The notes below the pieces were generated by a model. The model worked only from the letters and a program-made list of their open reading frames with translations. It made no database searches and was not told the DNA's origin. This document shows, in pieces, positions 1-11,144 of a DNA stretch of 64,000 nt. Origin of the DNA: Caprella mutica (lineage: Eukaryota; Arthropoda; Malacostraca; Amphipoda; Caprellidae); assembly GCA_947561585.1 (NCBI GenBank), contig CANNZV010002606.1:71237-135236 (forward strand), written 5' to 3'. A program made the translations under genes and the position numbers. Numbering within the stretch: the first letter of the stretch is position 1; each line of letters opens with the position of its first letter.

Positions 1-675
1 GTATAATATCCTGGTTATTGACTAGGGGTATAATATCCTGGTCATTGACTAGGGGTATAATATCCTGGTCATTGACTAGGGGTATAATATCCTGGCCATT
101 GACCAGGGGTATAATATCCTGGCCATTGACTAGGGGTATAATATCCTGGCCATTGACCAGGGGTATAATATCCTGGCCATTGACTAGGGGTATAATATCC
201 TGGGCATTGACCAGGGGTATGATATCCTTGTCATTGACTAGGGGTATAAATATCCTGGTCATTGACCAGGGGTATAATATCCTGGCCATTGACCAGGTGT
301 ATAATATCCTGGTCATTGACTAGGGGTATAATATCCTGGTCATTGACTAGGGGTATAATATCCTGGTCATTGACCAGGGGTATGATATCCTGGTCATTGA
401 CTAGGGGTAGAATATCCTGGCCATTGACTAGAGGTATAATATCCTGGTCATTGACTAGGGGTATGATATCCTGGTCATTGACTAGGGGTATAATATCCTG
501 GTCATTGACCAGGGGTATGATATCCTGGTCATTGACTAGGGGTATAAATATCCTGGTCATTGACCAGGGGTATAATATCCTGGCCATTGACCAGGTGTAT
601 AATATCCTGGCCATTGACCAGGGGTATAATATCCTGGTCATTGACTAGGGGTATAATATTCTGGCCAATGACTAG
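1..675. repeat. 27-bp minisatellite, about 25 copies
   Basis: A tandem array with a 27-base unit of the form gtataatatcctggtcattg + actaggg. Units vary mainly at two sites (gtcatt/gccatt and gacta/gacca), and two units are one base longer. Because 27 is divisible by three, the array stays open in several frames on both strands, but the nine-residue repeats (TRGIISWSL type) are a by-product and not a gene. Units with the 'gtc...acc' variant contain a perfect 17-base palindrome. The array continues past the left edge and runs straight into the transposase remnant on the right. Confidence 0.95.
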
Positions 676-1536
676 GGGTACCGTGCCGGGAAACCAGATT
701 CTGTCATTTCAAAGACTCTCTCAATAGCGAGATCGACTGTTTGGAAGTGTGTGAAGCGTTTTAATGAGAGAGGAGACTTGACTGATCGTCCAAGAAGTGG
801 TAGACCACGCTCACAACGCACCAAACAACTGATAAAATGTGCCCGAGAGAAGATCAGGAGGAATCCGAAAAGGTCAATACGATTGTTAGCCAAATCAGCT
901 AATGTGAGTCCCAGAACATTGAGAAGAGTTGTCAAAGAAGACCTAAAGATGTCCTCTTCCACCCTCCAAAAGAGACAGACTCTGTCAGAAGCTGTAAAGA
1001 AAAAGAGATTGGAGAGAAGCAAAGCACTTCTGAGAGAATTGAAGTCTGGCACGGCTGGTGAAATTGTTTGGTCTGACGAAAAAATTTTCACAGTGGAAAT
1101 GGCTCACAACCGGAGGAATGACAGAATAATTGGTAAAAGTGCAAAAGACATCCCATACAACCAAAAAACTGTCCACAGAACCATGAAACCTGCTTCAATA
1201 ATGGTCTGGGCCGCCGTTTCAGAAACTTGGAGATCTCCTTTAATTTTTGTGGAACAAGGCGCCAAAATCAATGCTGAATGTTATATTGAGAATATTTTGA
1301 CGCCAATGTTGGAGTCAGCTAAGGATCACTTCGGTATTGACACTCTATGGACATTTCAGCAAGCCGGCGCGACTTCACATACTGCAAATGTCACTCAAAA
1401 CTGGTGCCATGACCATCTTCCACGGTTTTGGACCTTTGGTCAAAAGAAATGTGGCCTTCCTGCTCCCAGATGTTAATCCTATGGACTTTTCGGTATGGTC
1501 CATTCTTGAATCAAAGGCCTGTGGTAAATATAGCTA
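676..1536 (+). pseudogene. Tc1/mariner-type transposase remnant, 5'-truncated and frameshifted
   Basis: The frame is open from 676, straight out of the minisatellite, so the true start and left terminal repeat are missing. An N-terminal helix-turn-helix is visible (KPDSVISKTLSIARSTVWKC), followed by a second paired-type segment with the GRPR motif (RPRSGRPRS). The catalytic core follows: the first Asp in WSDEKIF (about 1075), then the segment FQQAGATSHTAN, where the second catalytic Asp is replaced by Ala at 1363-1365. After about 1430 the frame is lost twice. The third-Asp block PDVNPMDFSVWSILES is read in a different frame, with the Asp at 1484-1486. Spacing from the second to the third catalytic site is 121 bases, so the original signature was roughly DD38D to DD40D. 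The loss of a catalytic residue and two frame breaks mean the copy is dead. No terminal inverted repeat was found. Confidence 0.88.
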
Positions 1537-1547
1537 ATATCACAAAA

Positions 1548-1795
1548 CCCCTTTATCACCTGAGAATTACACTATACTCAATACCGAATTACACTATAGG
1601 TACTCAATACCGAATTACACTATACTCAATACCGAATTACACCGAATTATACCGAATTACACTATATTACACAATAATCAATACCGAATTACACCTGATT
1701 ACACCAAATTATACCGAATTACACTACACTGAATACCGAATTACACATGATTATACCGAATTACACAGAATTATACAATTTCACTTTTCAAAATA
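1548..1795. repeat. Degenerate tandem array of an 'accgaattacac' motif
   Basis: About 250 bases of irregular repeats built from taccgaattacac, actatactcaa and ctgattat blocks. The same motif occurs in the opposite orientation at 3761-4024, so the two arrays face each other across the G-rich foldback. The core CGAATTACACCT is also the core of the 24-bp minisatellite at 6849-9669. Confidence 0.8.
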
Positions 1796-1959
1796 AGGAT
1801 TTCTTTTCTTGTACTTTTATATATATTTGTTTTCTTTTTCTAACGCACTGTTTCAGCTCAAATATATCCCTTATCCTTATTTATAATAGTAGACTATTAT
1901 AGTAAATATTAATTTCCAACCAATAGTGAATCTAAATTATTTGTTCCAAAAAATCTTGT

Positions 1960-2433
1960 GTCAGCTGAAGACTTTGAGGTCAAAGGTCAAGATTAAGAGA
2001 GTAAATGCTATATTTTTCATCTAAAACGTTAAATTTTAATAAGTTTTGTACACCTAAGAAGATTGCCTAGCTTATTTGAACGAAAAACCTGTTATATTGT
2101 TAGAATTTGGGAGCGATCATGTCAAAGGTTAAAGATCAAGGTCAAGGCCATTTATAGCTCAAGAACTCGAAAAGTTTTCTACCAAATTATCTGAAATTTG
2201 ATGGGACAATTGCTCAATGTCCAGGAACCATCTGGTAGAATTTTGGAAGCGATTTGGTCAAAGGTCAAGGTCATTTATAACTCAATAACTCAAAAACTAT
2301 TGAACCATATTGCATGAAACTTGGTGGGACGATTGGTCATTATCCAGTTAGCAGTTTATTAGATTTTTGGGAGAGAACGGGTCAGTGCGGTGGCGAAGGT
2401 ATGTGCTCTAACGAGTGCACGTAATCTAGTTTA
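1960..2433. repeat. Dispersed repeat family R1 (ends near gcggtggcgaaggtatg)
   Basis: Tandem-like blocks with the phrases 'ggtcaaaggtcaaggtcat', 'tttataactcaataactc' and 'gaaacttggtgggacgattg', ending in gcggtggcgaaggtatgtgc and 'acgagtgcac'. The same series appears at 49006-49212 in this orientation and at 41056-41232 in reverse, which identifies a dispersed family. No coding capacity is visible. The class (MITE, SINE or a 3' fragment of a longer element) cannot be decided here. Confidence 0.7.
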
Positions 2434-2808
2434 GCTTGTTGTATCCAGTAGTTTGTTGAAATACACACTGCTTGCTTAATTACATGGCAGTGGGGTTCGG
2501 AAGTGGCACGCCCCGGCCCCCCCCCCCTCTGCTCATATACCTACACATATATTATAATAACTCCTTTAAGAAAATTCATAAAGTCGAATAAATTAGGTTA
2601 CTTTCCCTTCTCTTGCTAAAATGTCTAGTAATAAATTTTATACAATATCTTAAAATTAAGAAAAAAATTAGGGCTTTTAACCGGGGGAAGGGGGCTTACT
2701 ATTTAGTTGCTAACTAATACTGTATAACTACCAAGGTTAGTTAGTTCGTTTACTTATATAGAAGAGAGGAGCTTATATCTTGGATCTAAAGGGGGGAGGG
2801 GTTATGTC
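2432..2808. repeat. Dispersed repeat R2 fragment and AT-rich spacer
   Basis: Begins with 'gcttgttgtatccagtagtttg', a diverged copy of the core found at 2951-3050, in reverse at 3477-3580, and at 37757-37850. It then passes through a C-run at 2519-2527 and AT-rich unique sequence. No gene is seen. Confidence 0.6.
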
Positions 2809-3734
2809 GGGGTACGGTCAAGAGCCCCCCCTCTCCAGGTCATGAGCCCCCCCGGTCACGAGCCCCCCCTCCCTGTTTTTTAATCCTTATTTACCTAGTT
2901 AAACAAATGAAGAACTACTTAGATAGAAATAACTGAGAGTTGCTAATGTAGTTTGTTGTATCCGCTAGTTTGTTGTACTGCACACTTCATGATTGTTTAA
3001 TGACCTGGCAGGGAGGTTCGAGGGGCGGCACGGCCCCCGATATACATATATTTTATTTTTAATCAGTAATGAACTACAAAAGTGTAAATAAGTATTAAAA
3101 ACAGGGGGGGAGGGGCTCATGACCGGGGGGGGGGGGGGCTTATGACCTAAACCCGCACCGTTATGTCATGGAGGGGTTCGTGTACATATCTGTACCCCGT
3201 TGGACACAAAACCCTCTTCCCTCAGTCATCCCCTTTTTTACCTTTAATAGTAAGGTAAAATTAAGGCCTTTCTTTTAACATAATATTGATCAGTTCCTAC
3301 ATTTTTTCAGGTGTAGGTCATAAGCCCCCCCGGTCATGAGCCCCCCCCCCCCTCGGTCAAGAGCCTCCCTGGTCATGAGCCCCCCCTGATTTTTAATCCT
3401 TATTTACCTATATTATTTAATCCTTATTGACACTTTTATAGTTCATTACTGATTAAACATAAAATATATGTATATCGGGGGGCGTGCCGCCCCCCCCCCC
3501 CCCCGAACCCCCCTGCCAGGTCATTAAACAATCATGAAGTGTGTAGTACAACAAACTAGCGGATACAACAAACTACATTATGAACTTTCAGGTATTTCTA
3601 TCTGAGTAGTTCTTCATTTGTTTAACTAGGTAAATAAGGATTAAAAAAAACAGGGAGGGGGGCTCGTGACCGGGGGGGGGGGGGGGCACATGAACTATGG
3701 GGGCTCGTGACCGGGTGGCTCTTGACCGTACCCC
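2809..3734. mobile_element. G/C-run foldback element (about 0.9 kb)
   Basis: The outermost 18 bases are a perfect inverted pair: ggggtacggtcaagagcc at 2809-2826 and its reverse complement at 3717-3734. The arms continue inward for roughly 300-400 bases, with gaps, as copies of 'ggtcatgagccccccc' and then the R2 core (aaatgaagaactact, gtttgttgtatccgc, 'cttcatgattgtttaatgac'). Long G or C runs lie at 3122-3138, 3344-3353, 3485-3504 and 3672-3686. Flanking 9-mers ggttatgtc and cattttgtc agree at only six positions, so a target duplication is not proven. There is no open frame, so it is non-autonomous. Confidence 0.75.
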
Positions 3735-3760
3735 CATTTTGTCACTGTCTAATCGCGGTG

Positions 3761-4024
3761 TAAGACATCAGGTGTAATTCGGTATTCAGTGGAATGTAAT
3801 TTGGTATGATCAGGCGTAATTCGTTATAATCAGGCATATTTTAGTATAATCAGGCGTAATTCGGTATAATCAGGTGTAATTCGGTATTCAGTGGAATGTA
3901 ATTCGGTATAATTCGGTATAATCAGGTGTAATTCGGTATTCAGTGGAATGTAATTCGGTATAATTCGGTGTAATTCGGTATAATTCGTTGTAATTCGGTA
4001 TAATTCGTTGTAATTCGGTATTTA
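3761..4024. repeat. Degenerate tandem array 'gtgtaattcggtat', inverted partner of 1548-1795
   Basis: Repeated ggtgtaattcggtataatc and 'attcagtggaatgtaatt' blocks, the reverse complement of the motif at 1548-1795. Short open frames on the minus strand (YRITPNYTEL-type peptides) are repeat translations only. Confidence 0.8.
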
Positions 4025-4694
4025 GTGTAACCGTCTGCAAAGCATGCACAATCAATCTCCAGATATTTAATTTTTGGGGAAATTTCTCTCCAAACATTAT
4101 CAAATTTCTCTCCAAAATGGCAAAAAATCTTCAAATACTATCCAATAATTACATGTAAAATGAGAATTAATTGGTAAATTGTCGCCGGGTAATTCAGAAG
4201 ACTTATTTCAAGGCCTTAATAGTCGCCGGATAAACTTCACAGTTCACAACTTCATGCATGATGCATCGGTGTACGTGTATAGAATCACCGAAACAGATGG
4301 AAACGGTCCGATTGAGGACCGATTGAGTGGAGGGGCCCTTTGAAATACTTTTTGAAGAATAATTTCCGGCTTATAGGATATGAGCATTCAAAGTAGCTGT
4401 GGTTTTTTTTTCAACATAAGTAGGTAGCTATTACCTATTAGTTAAATAACTCATTCTAAATATTATTATTTTTCTCTAATGTATAGGTAGTACTAACTAT
4501 TTAAGTGTTTTTTATGAACTACTTAGCTCCGTTTCGGCCCGATTAGATCCGGCTTGGTTTGAAGTTGGTCCCCATGGCCATTCGGTCTGTTTTGGACCCC
4601 AATCTGTCCGTTTTGGACCACAATTGGTCCTTTTTTTTTTGGTTCTCAATCCGTCCGTTTCGGTGATTCTATGTACCCTTCATGCATCTTTTGC
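4025..4694 (-). repeat. MITE family D copy, split by another MITE
   Basis: Reads from 'gtctgcaaagcatgcacaatc' to 'ttcatgcatcttttgcagactgg'. On the minus strand it matches the copy at 23106-23400 (shared phrases: ccagtctgcaaaagatgcat, gaagtttatccggcgac, atttctctccaaa). It is interrupted at 4280-4671 by a second MITE. No coding content. Confidence 0.65.
4280..4671. mobile_element. MITE with terminal repeat tagaatcaccgaaac
   Basis: The left end tagaatcaccgaaacagatgg is matched in reverse at the right end (ccgtttcggtgattcta, ending 4671). The flanks carry a 4-base direct repeat tgta (4276-4279 and 4672-4675). It lies inside the MITE-D copy, so it is the younger insertion. No open frame. Confidence 0.65.
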
Positions 4695-4760
4695 AGACTG
4701 GGGTGCACTGAACTCCTGACTTTTTCAGAAATCTGAGAAATAGCTGGCAACATTTTTCAT

Positions 4761-5097
4761 CCAGTCTGCAGAATGTGTCTCTTCTCCCACAGAGATTTTA
4801 ATTTGAGAGACAGTTGCTCTCTGACTCTCAGTAGCAGATAACAGATTCAGAATCTCCCGCAGCTAAATTAATGGTAACATAGGAATTAATTCAAAATCTC
4901 CCGCAGCACTGACTTGGCCGCAGCTAAATTAATGGTAACATAGGAATTAATTCAAAATCTCCCGCAGCTAAATTAATGGTAACATAGGAATTAATTCAAG
5001 ATCTCCCGCAGAGATCTCCAATTTCTAATAATTCAATCAAAAACTCCCGCAGACTCGCAGAGAGTCTTGGAAAAATGTTCCATATTCTGCACTCTGG
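4761..5097. mobile_element. MITE family B with 8-bp target duplication
   Basis: Begins ccagtctgcagaatgtg and ends atattctgcactctgg. Perfect 8-base direct repeats tttttcat flank it at 4753-4760 and 5098-5105. It is inserted in a family-A MITE whose sequence resumes at 5106. Its interior carries repeated 'ctcccgcagctaaattaatgg' blocks. The 8-base duplication suggests hAT-type mobilisation, which is an inference. Confidence 0.75.
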
Positions 5098-5999
5098 TTT
5101 TTCATCAATTTGTCTAGTCCTCCAACATTTTTCCAGTTTCTCCTCCAAAAACTAATGGTAATATAGGAATTAATAGCCCAGATTGTATTTGGTGGTAAAT
5201 TCCAATGATATCTCGGGAGATATTCAATTTCTCAAATAAAAAAATTCCAGCAATGTCGGAGGATATTTAGCAATTAATTCCTATATTACCATTAATTTTT
5301 CGGTTTGACTAAAAGACGCATGACCACGCACGGCACCGCACTGCCACGCACGACCACGCATGGCCAATATTTAAAAGACGCATGACCACGCACAACCACA
5401 CATGACCAACGCATGACCAATATATATGTGATAGGGGGAGAAGAGAATGGTGCAGGGGGTCGGGGGGAAGCCTCGAGTATATTGTGACTACGTTTCAAAA
5501 CTATATTCAGCATATACCTAAGTGAACTAATTCGATTATTTATCTTTCCTTCAGGTCATGCGATATGCCTGGATGCACGACCGTCATATTTGTTGTTGGT
5601 AGCGTCAATAGTTCTACCTGGTGATGTATCATAATGTATCAGTATAATGATGTATAATTGCAATGCACCAACACCGTCCTCGAAATAATTGAGTCCGACA
5701 TAAATTCAACATTAACATTTCTTTTCAGAACAGAACAGAATTCTGCTTCAATCCATTGCCAACAGAAAAACGAAATATTGAATATATAATGGGGAGCCAA
5801 CATCCAAGACGATTTAATCTTTAGAGTCTCAGCCAACTAAGACTAAAATGTAAAATAAAGACCTAACCATTTTAATGATGAACGCTTAGTAGGTATGTAA
5901 TTTTATTGATTGCCACAATCCTACAAATTAATAATTTGGGTCGTTCCCAGAATAGAGGCACAAATGTGTATCATTCATAGATACCATTATCAAATGATA

Positions 6000-6345
6000 A
6001 CCAATAATTTAATGATAACCAATATGATAATGATAAGTTGATAGCCAATATGATAATGATAAGTTGATAGCCAATATGATACTGATAAACTATATGAAAA
6101 AGATAACCAATATGATGATGATAACCAATATTATAATGATAACCAATATGATAACGATACCCAATATGATAATTATATCTACGGTTGTGACAATATGCGT
6201 TTAAAATCATAGATCCCGAAAATAGTATAGACAAAATGACCTGAAATTGTGTTTAATATTATATACCGCTGGTGACGCGTATTGTCACAATCCTCATTAT
6301 AACCAATATGATAATTATAACCAATATGAATTACAGATACAGATC
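6000..6345. repeat. Degenerate 'aaccaatatgataatgat' tandem region
   Basis: Irregular repeats of gataaccaatatgataatg inside the foldback element, seen at about 6000-6175 and again at about 6295-6330. The minus-strand frame here translates to YHIGY-type repeats and is not regarded as a gene. Confidence 0.6.
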
Positions 6346-6619
6346 ATTTCTAATAAATAATTAAATATTAAGCCTCTAATAAATTAATAAATAATAATAT
6401 TATAAGTAATTATAATAATAAATATTTTGCGCTTCTATTCTGTAAAAGACCCTAAAATATGATCAGTCTATAGTGTTATCCTCTCCGAGTCTCCAATCAA
6501 TGTACTTTCTGCCAATAGATTCGTATGAGAATAGCACTTGCAAAACTTAACTAAATAATGAGCAAATTAAACGAAAGCGTTAAAGCAATGGAATAGACAA
6601 CAAATGCGATATCATATAG

Positions 6620-9600
6620 CAGGGGTGGCCAAAGCGAGGCTCTGGAGCCACATGCGGCTCTCTAAAAAAGACTGTGGCTTCGAAGCCGCATGCGGCTCCC
6701 GTAATTTAAAGTAATAAGTGCTGTAACTATGATACAGTATTTACAATTAAAGCATTTAAACGATATCAAAATAACTCTTCATTTTCTACTTTTAAATTCA
6801 GCCCTTAATAATGAACAACGAATTAAATAACTCAAGCAACAAAAGCTTACACCTAATAATATCGAATTACACCTAATAATATCGAATTACACCTAATAAT
6901 ATCGAATTACACCTAATCCTATCGAATTACACCTAATCCTATCGAATTACATCTACCTAATCCTATCGAATTTCACTTACCTAATCCTATCGAATTACAC
7001 CTAATCCTATCGAATTACATCTACCTAATCCTATCGAATTACACCTACCTAATCATATCGAATTACACTTACCTAATCCTATCGAATTACATCTACCTAA
7101 TCCTATCGAATTACACCTACCTAATCATATCGAATTACACTTACCTAATCCTATCGAATTACACCTAATCCTATCGAATTACATCTACCTAATCCTATCG
7201 AATTACACCTACCTAATCATATCGAATTTCACTTACCTAATCCTATCGAATTACACCTAATCCTATCGAATTACATCTACCTAATCCTATCGAATTACAC
7301 CTACCTAATCATATCGAATTTCACTTACCTAATCCTATCGAATTACACCTAATCCTATCGAATTACATCTACCTAATCCTATCGAATTACACCTACCTAA
7401 TCATATCGAATTACACTTACCTAATCCTATCGAATTACACCTACCTAATCATATCGAATTACACCTACCTAATAATATCGAATTACACCTAATAATATCG
7501 AATTACACCTAATAATATCGAATTACACCTAATAATATCGAATTACACCTAATCCTATCGAATTACATCTACCTAATCCTATCGAATTACACCTACCTAA
7601 TCCTATCGAATTACACCTACCTAATAATATCGAATTACACCTAATAATATCGAATTACACCTAATAATATCGAATTACACCTAATAATATATCGAATTAC
7701 ACCTAATCCTATCGAATTACATCTACCTAATCCTATCGAATTACACCTACCTAATCCTATCGAATTACACCTACCTAATCCTATCGAATTACAACTACCT
7801 AATCATATCGAATTACACCTACCTAATCATATCGAATTACACTTACCTAATCCTATCGAATTACACCTACCTAATCCTATCGAATTACACCTACCTAATC
7901 ATATCGAATTACACCTACCTAATCCTATCGAATTACACCTACCTAATCCTATCGAATTACACCTACCTAATCATATCGAATTACACCTACCTAATCCTAT
8001 CGAATTACACCTACCTAATCCTATCGAATTACACCTACCTAATCCTTTCGAATTACACCTACCTAATCATATCGAATTACACCTACCTAATCATATCGAA
8101 TTACACCTACCTAATCCTATCGAATTACACCTACCTAATCCTATCGAATTACACCTACCTAATCCTTTCGAATTACACCTACCTAATCATATCGAATTAC
8201 ACCTACCTAATCATATCGAATTACACCTACCTAATCCTATCGAATTACACCTACCTAATCCTATCGAATTACACCTACCTAATCATATCGAATTACACCT
8301 ACCTAATCCTATCGAATTACACCTACCTAATCCTATTGAAATACACCTACCTAATCCTATCGAATTACACCTACCTAATCATATCGAATTACACCTACCT
8401 AATCCTATCGAATTACACCTACCTAATCCTATCGAATTACACCTACCTAATCCTTTCGAATTACACCTACCTAATCCTTTCGAATTACACCTACCTAATC
8501 ATATCGAATTACACCTACCTAATCATATCGAATTACACCTACCTAATCCTATCGAATTACACCTACCTAATCCTATCGAATTACACCTACCTAATCCTTT
8601 CGAATTACACCTACCTAATCCTTTCGAATTACACCTACCTAATCATATCGAATTACACCTACCTAATCATATCGAATTACACCTACCTAATCCTATCGAA
8701 TTACACCTACCTAATCATATCGAATTACACCTACCTAATCCTATCGAATTACACCTACCTAATCATATCGAATTACACCTACCTAATCCTATCGAATTAC
8801 ACCTACCTAATCCTATCGAATTACACCTACCTAATCCTTTCGAATTACACCTACCTAATCATATCGAATTACACCTACCTAATCATATCGAATTACACCT
8901 ACCTAATCCTATCGAATTACACCTACCTAATCCTATCGAATTACACCTACCTAATCCTTTCGAATTACACCTACCTAATCATATCGAATTACACCTACCT
9001 AATCATATCGAATTACACCTACCTAATCCTATCGAATTACACCTACCTAATCCTATCGAATTACACCTACCTAATCATATCGAATTACACCTACCTAATC
9101 CTATCGAATTACACCTACCTAATCCTATTGAAATACACCTACCTAATCCTATCGAATTACACCTACCTAATCATATCGAATTACACCTACCTAATCCTAT
9201 CGAATTACACCTACCTAATCCTATCGAATTACACCTACCTAATCCTATCGAATTACACCTACCTAATCCTATCGAATTACACCTACCTAATCCTATCGAA
9301 TTACACCTACCTAATCCTATCGAATTACACCTACCTAATCATATCGAATTACACCTACCTAATCATATCGAATTACACCTACCTAATCCTATCGAATTAC
9401 ACCTACCTAATCATATCGAATTACACCTACCTAATCATATCGAATTACACCTACCTAATCCTATCGAATTACACCTACCTAATCATATCGAATTACACCT
9501 ACCTAATCATATCGAATTACACCTACCTAATCCTATCGAATTACACCTACCTAATCCTATCGAATTACACCTACCTAATCCTATCGAATTACACCTACCT

Positions 9601-9920
9601 AATCCTATCGAATTACACCTACCTAATCCTATCGAATTACACCTACCTAATCCTATCGAATTACACCTAATTAAATGAAGTATACTCATTGTACTCAAAG
9701 CACGTAAGGTACAATGTACGTCATTGAGGACAATGTAAAGTTAATCTTCTCAAAGCACGAATAAACCTGAAATTAAAAATAATTTCTTAAAAATAATGAA
9801 AAATGTAAAAACTTGTATTCAGTATACGGTACAAATTGAATGATTATGATATTTATATTTGTTGCGGCTCTCTGTACTTTTCAATGAGGCTCTAAATTCT
9901 TCATATTTTGGCCACCCCTG
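6620..9920. mobile_element. Non-autonomous hAT-type element with 8-bp target duplication
   Basis: The terminal inverted repeat is CAGGGGTGGCCAAA at 6620-6633 and its reverse complement at 9907-9920. Perfect 8-base direct repeats tcatatag flank the element (6612-6619, 9921-9928). Next to each end are 'ggctctggagccacatgcggctct' and 'gcggctctctgtactttt' segments, typical of the CAGGGGTGG group of hAT elements. Most of the interior is a minisatellite, and no transposase is encoded. Confidence 0.9.
6849..9669. repeat. 20/24-bp minisatellite, roughly 120 copies
   Basis: The main unit is 24 bases (acctacctaatcctatcg + aattac), with cat/cct/ctt variants at one site. The left end also has 20-base units lacking one 'acct' block (acctaataatatcgaattac). 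A 24-base period keeps all frames open, giving a spurious 444-residue NYTYLILS repeat at 8336-9670. The array lies wholly inside the hAT element and makes up about 85% of it. Confidence 0.96.
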
Positions 9921-9928
9921 TCATATAG

Positions 9929-11144
9929 GTACATATCTAAATTAAAGATATTTATTAACTGTTTCAATGGATTATTGGGTAAATTCTCAGTTCATGTCCC
10001 TATTTTATATATCTATATGTGTCAATTCGTTTTTCAAATCGATATTCTTTTATTTGCTTAATTAATTTCAATTTCAAATATTGTTTTTTGGTATTATTTG
10101 TATATGTAGTTAAGATACTAGATTTTCTGCCAATTAATATTTTCAGTGCACAATACATTTTGATCAGATAAAAGGTATTTTATTTTAAGAAAAATTAATT
10201 AATTAATTTAAAAATAGGTACCATTTACATCGTTCAGATATATTTTAGATTAACGATGCAGTACTATCCTGAATATAATAGCTAGCAAAACGAAAGAGTT
10301 TAATTAATGAAATACAGAAATAGACAGCAAATACGATATAATATATATTATGTAATATTAATTAATACATAATCTCCAGAAGAAATTTCAAATATTGAAC
10401 TATATTGATTACCAGTTTTCACTTTATTACATATAGTATTAGTGTAATGTACGTTTGAGGGTGTAAATACAAAATGCATGCAATAAAGATTTAATAGCAT
10501 GTTTCAGAGCTTAAGTGCATGCTTTCAAGGCATAAGTGCATGATTTTCAGAGCATACGTCATGCTTTTTAGAGCATAAGTAAATTGCTTTTAAGGCATGT
10601 ATTTTAGTGCATGATGTCACAACCCTAATAATAAATTACATATTGTTTTTATACGATTTATTTACATCATAGGCCTACACTATATTTCTATTATAGAATT
10701 AATCATTTCCATTATAAATTGAATATTTCTTCCTTTATCACCACTATCATTTTTAAGCCAAAAAGTATTTATGACAAGCTACAGTATTTGAAATCAGTCG
10801 CTCTAATTATGTACATATTTTAAATTCCTTTTACATTTTTCATTATGCATCTTCAAACTTTTCTTTCCGCTCTAGTGACCGGTTAATAATAATTATATTC
10901 TATGACACCTGTTATTAGTACTTTACTGAAGAAATATGTTTATTCAACGTTATCAAAATACAACATTATTCTCTTGATCAATTGTTGATAAAAAGTCTTT
11001 ATTATCTTAATCAGTAAAGTTCTATAAATATGTTAATAATTATTAATTCGATATCGAATTGAGTCGGACATGTTTGCTGGGATTGGTTACTGATCATGTT
11101 TGATCGTGCGTGAACTTTCGTCGACTGTTAACAATCTATGAGAT
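9929..11144. other. AT-rich interior of the foldback element, no gene seen
   Basis: No open frame of note and no recognised motif. Around 10490-10620 there is a short series of 'gtgcatgcttttagagcataa' variants, a weak degenerate tandem repeat. Confidence 0.5.

Noticed and set aside
18..648. Frames of TRGIISWSL and its antisense DQDIIPLVN
   Set aside because: Minisatellite translations on both strands.
1..675. Possible CRISPR array because of the short regular repeats
   Set aside because: There are no unique spacers; units are head-to-tail and the genome is eukaryotic.
1548..4024. A single element bounded by the inverted 'accgaattacac' arrays
   Set aside because: The arrays are inverted, but no target duplication could be found at their outer edges, and the left edge abuts the transposase remnant.
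8336..9670. A 444-residue open frame of NYTYLILS repeats
   Set aside because: It is a translation of a 24-base tandem array; the period is a multiple of three, so frames stay open by construction.
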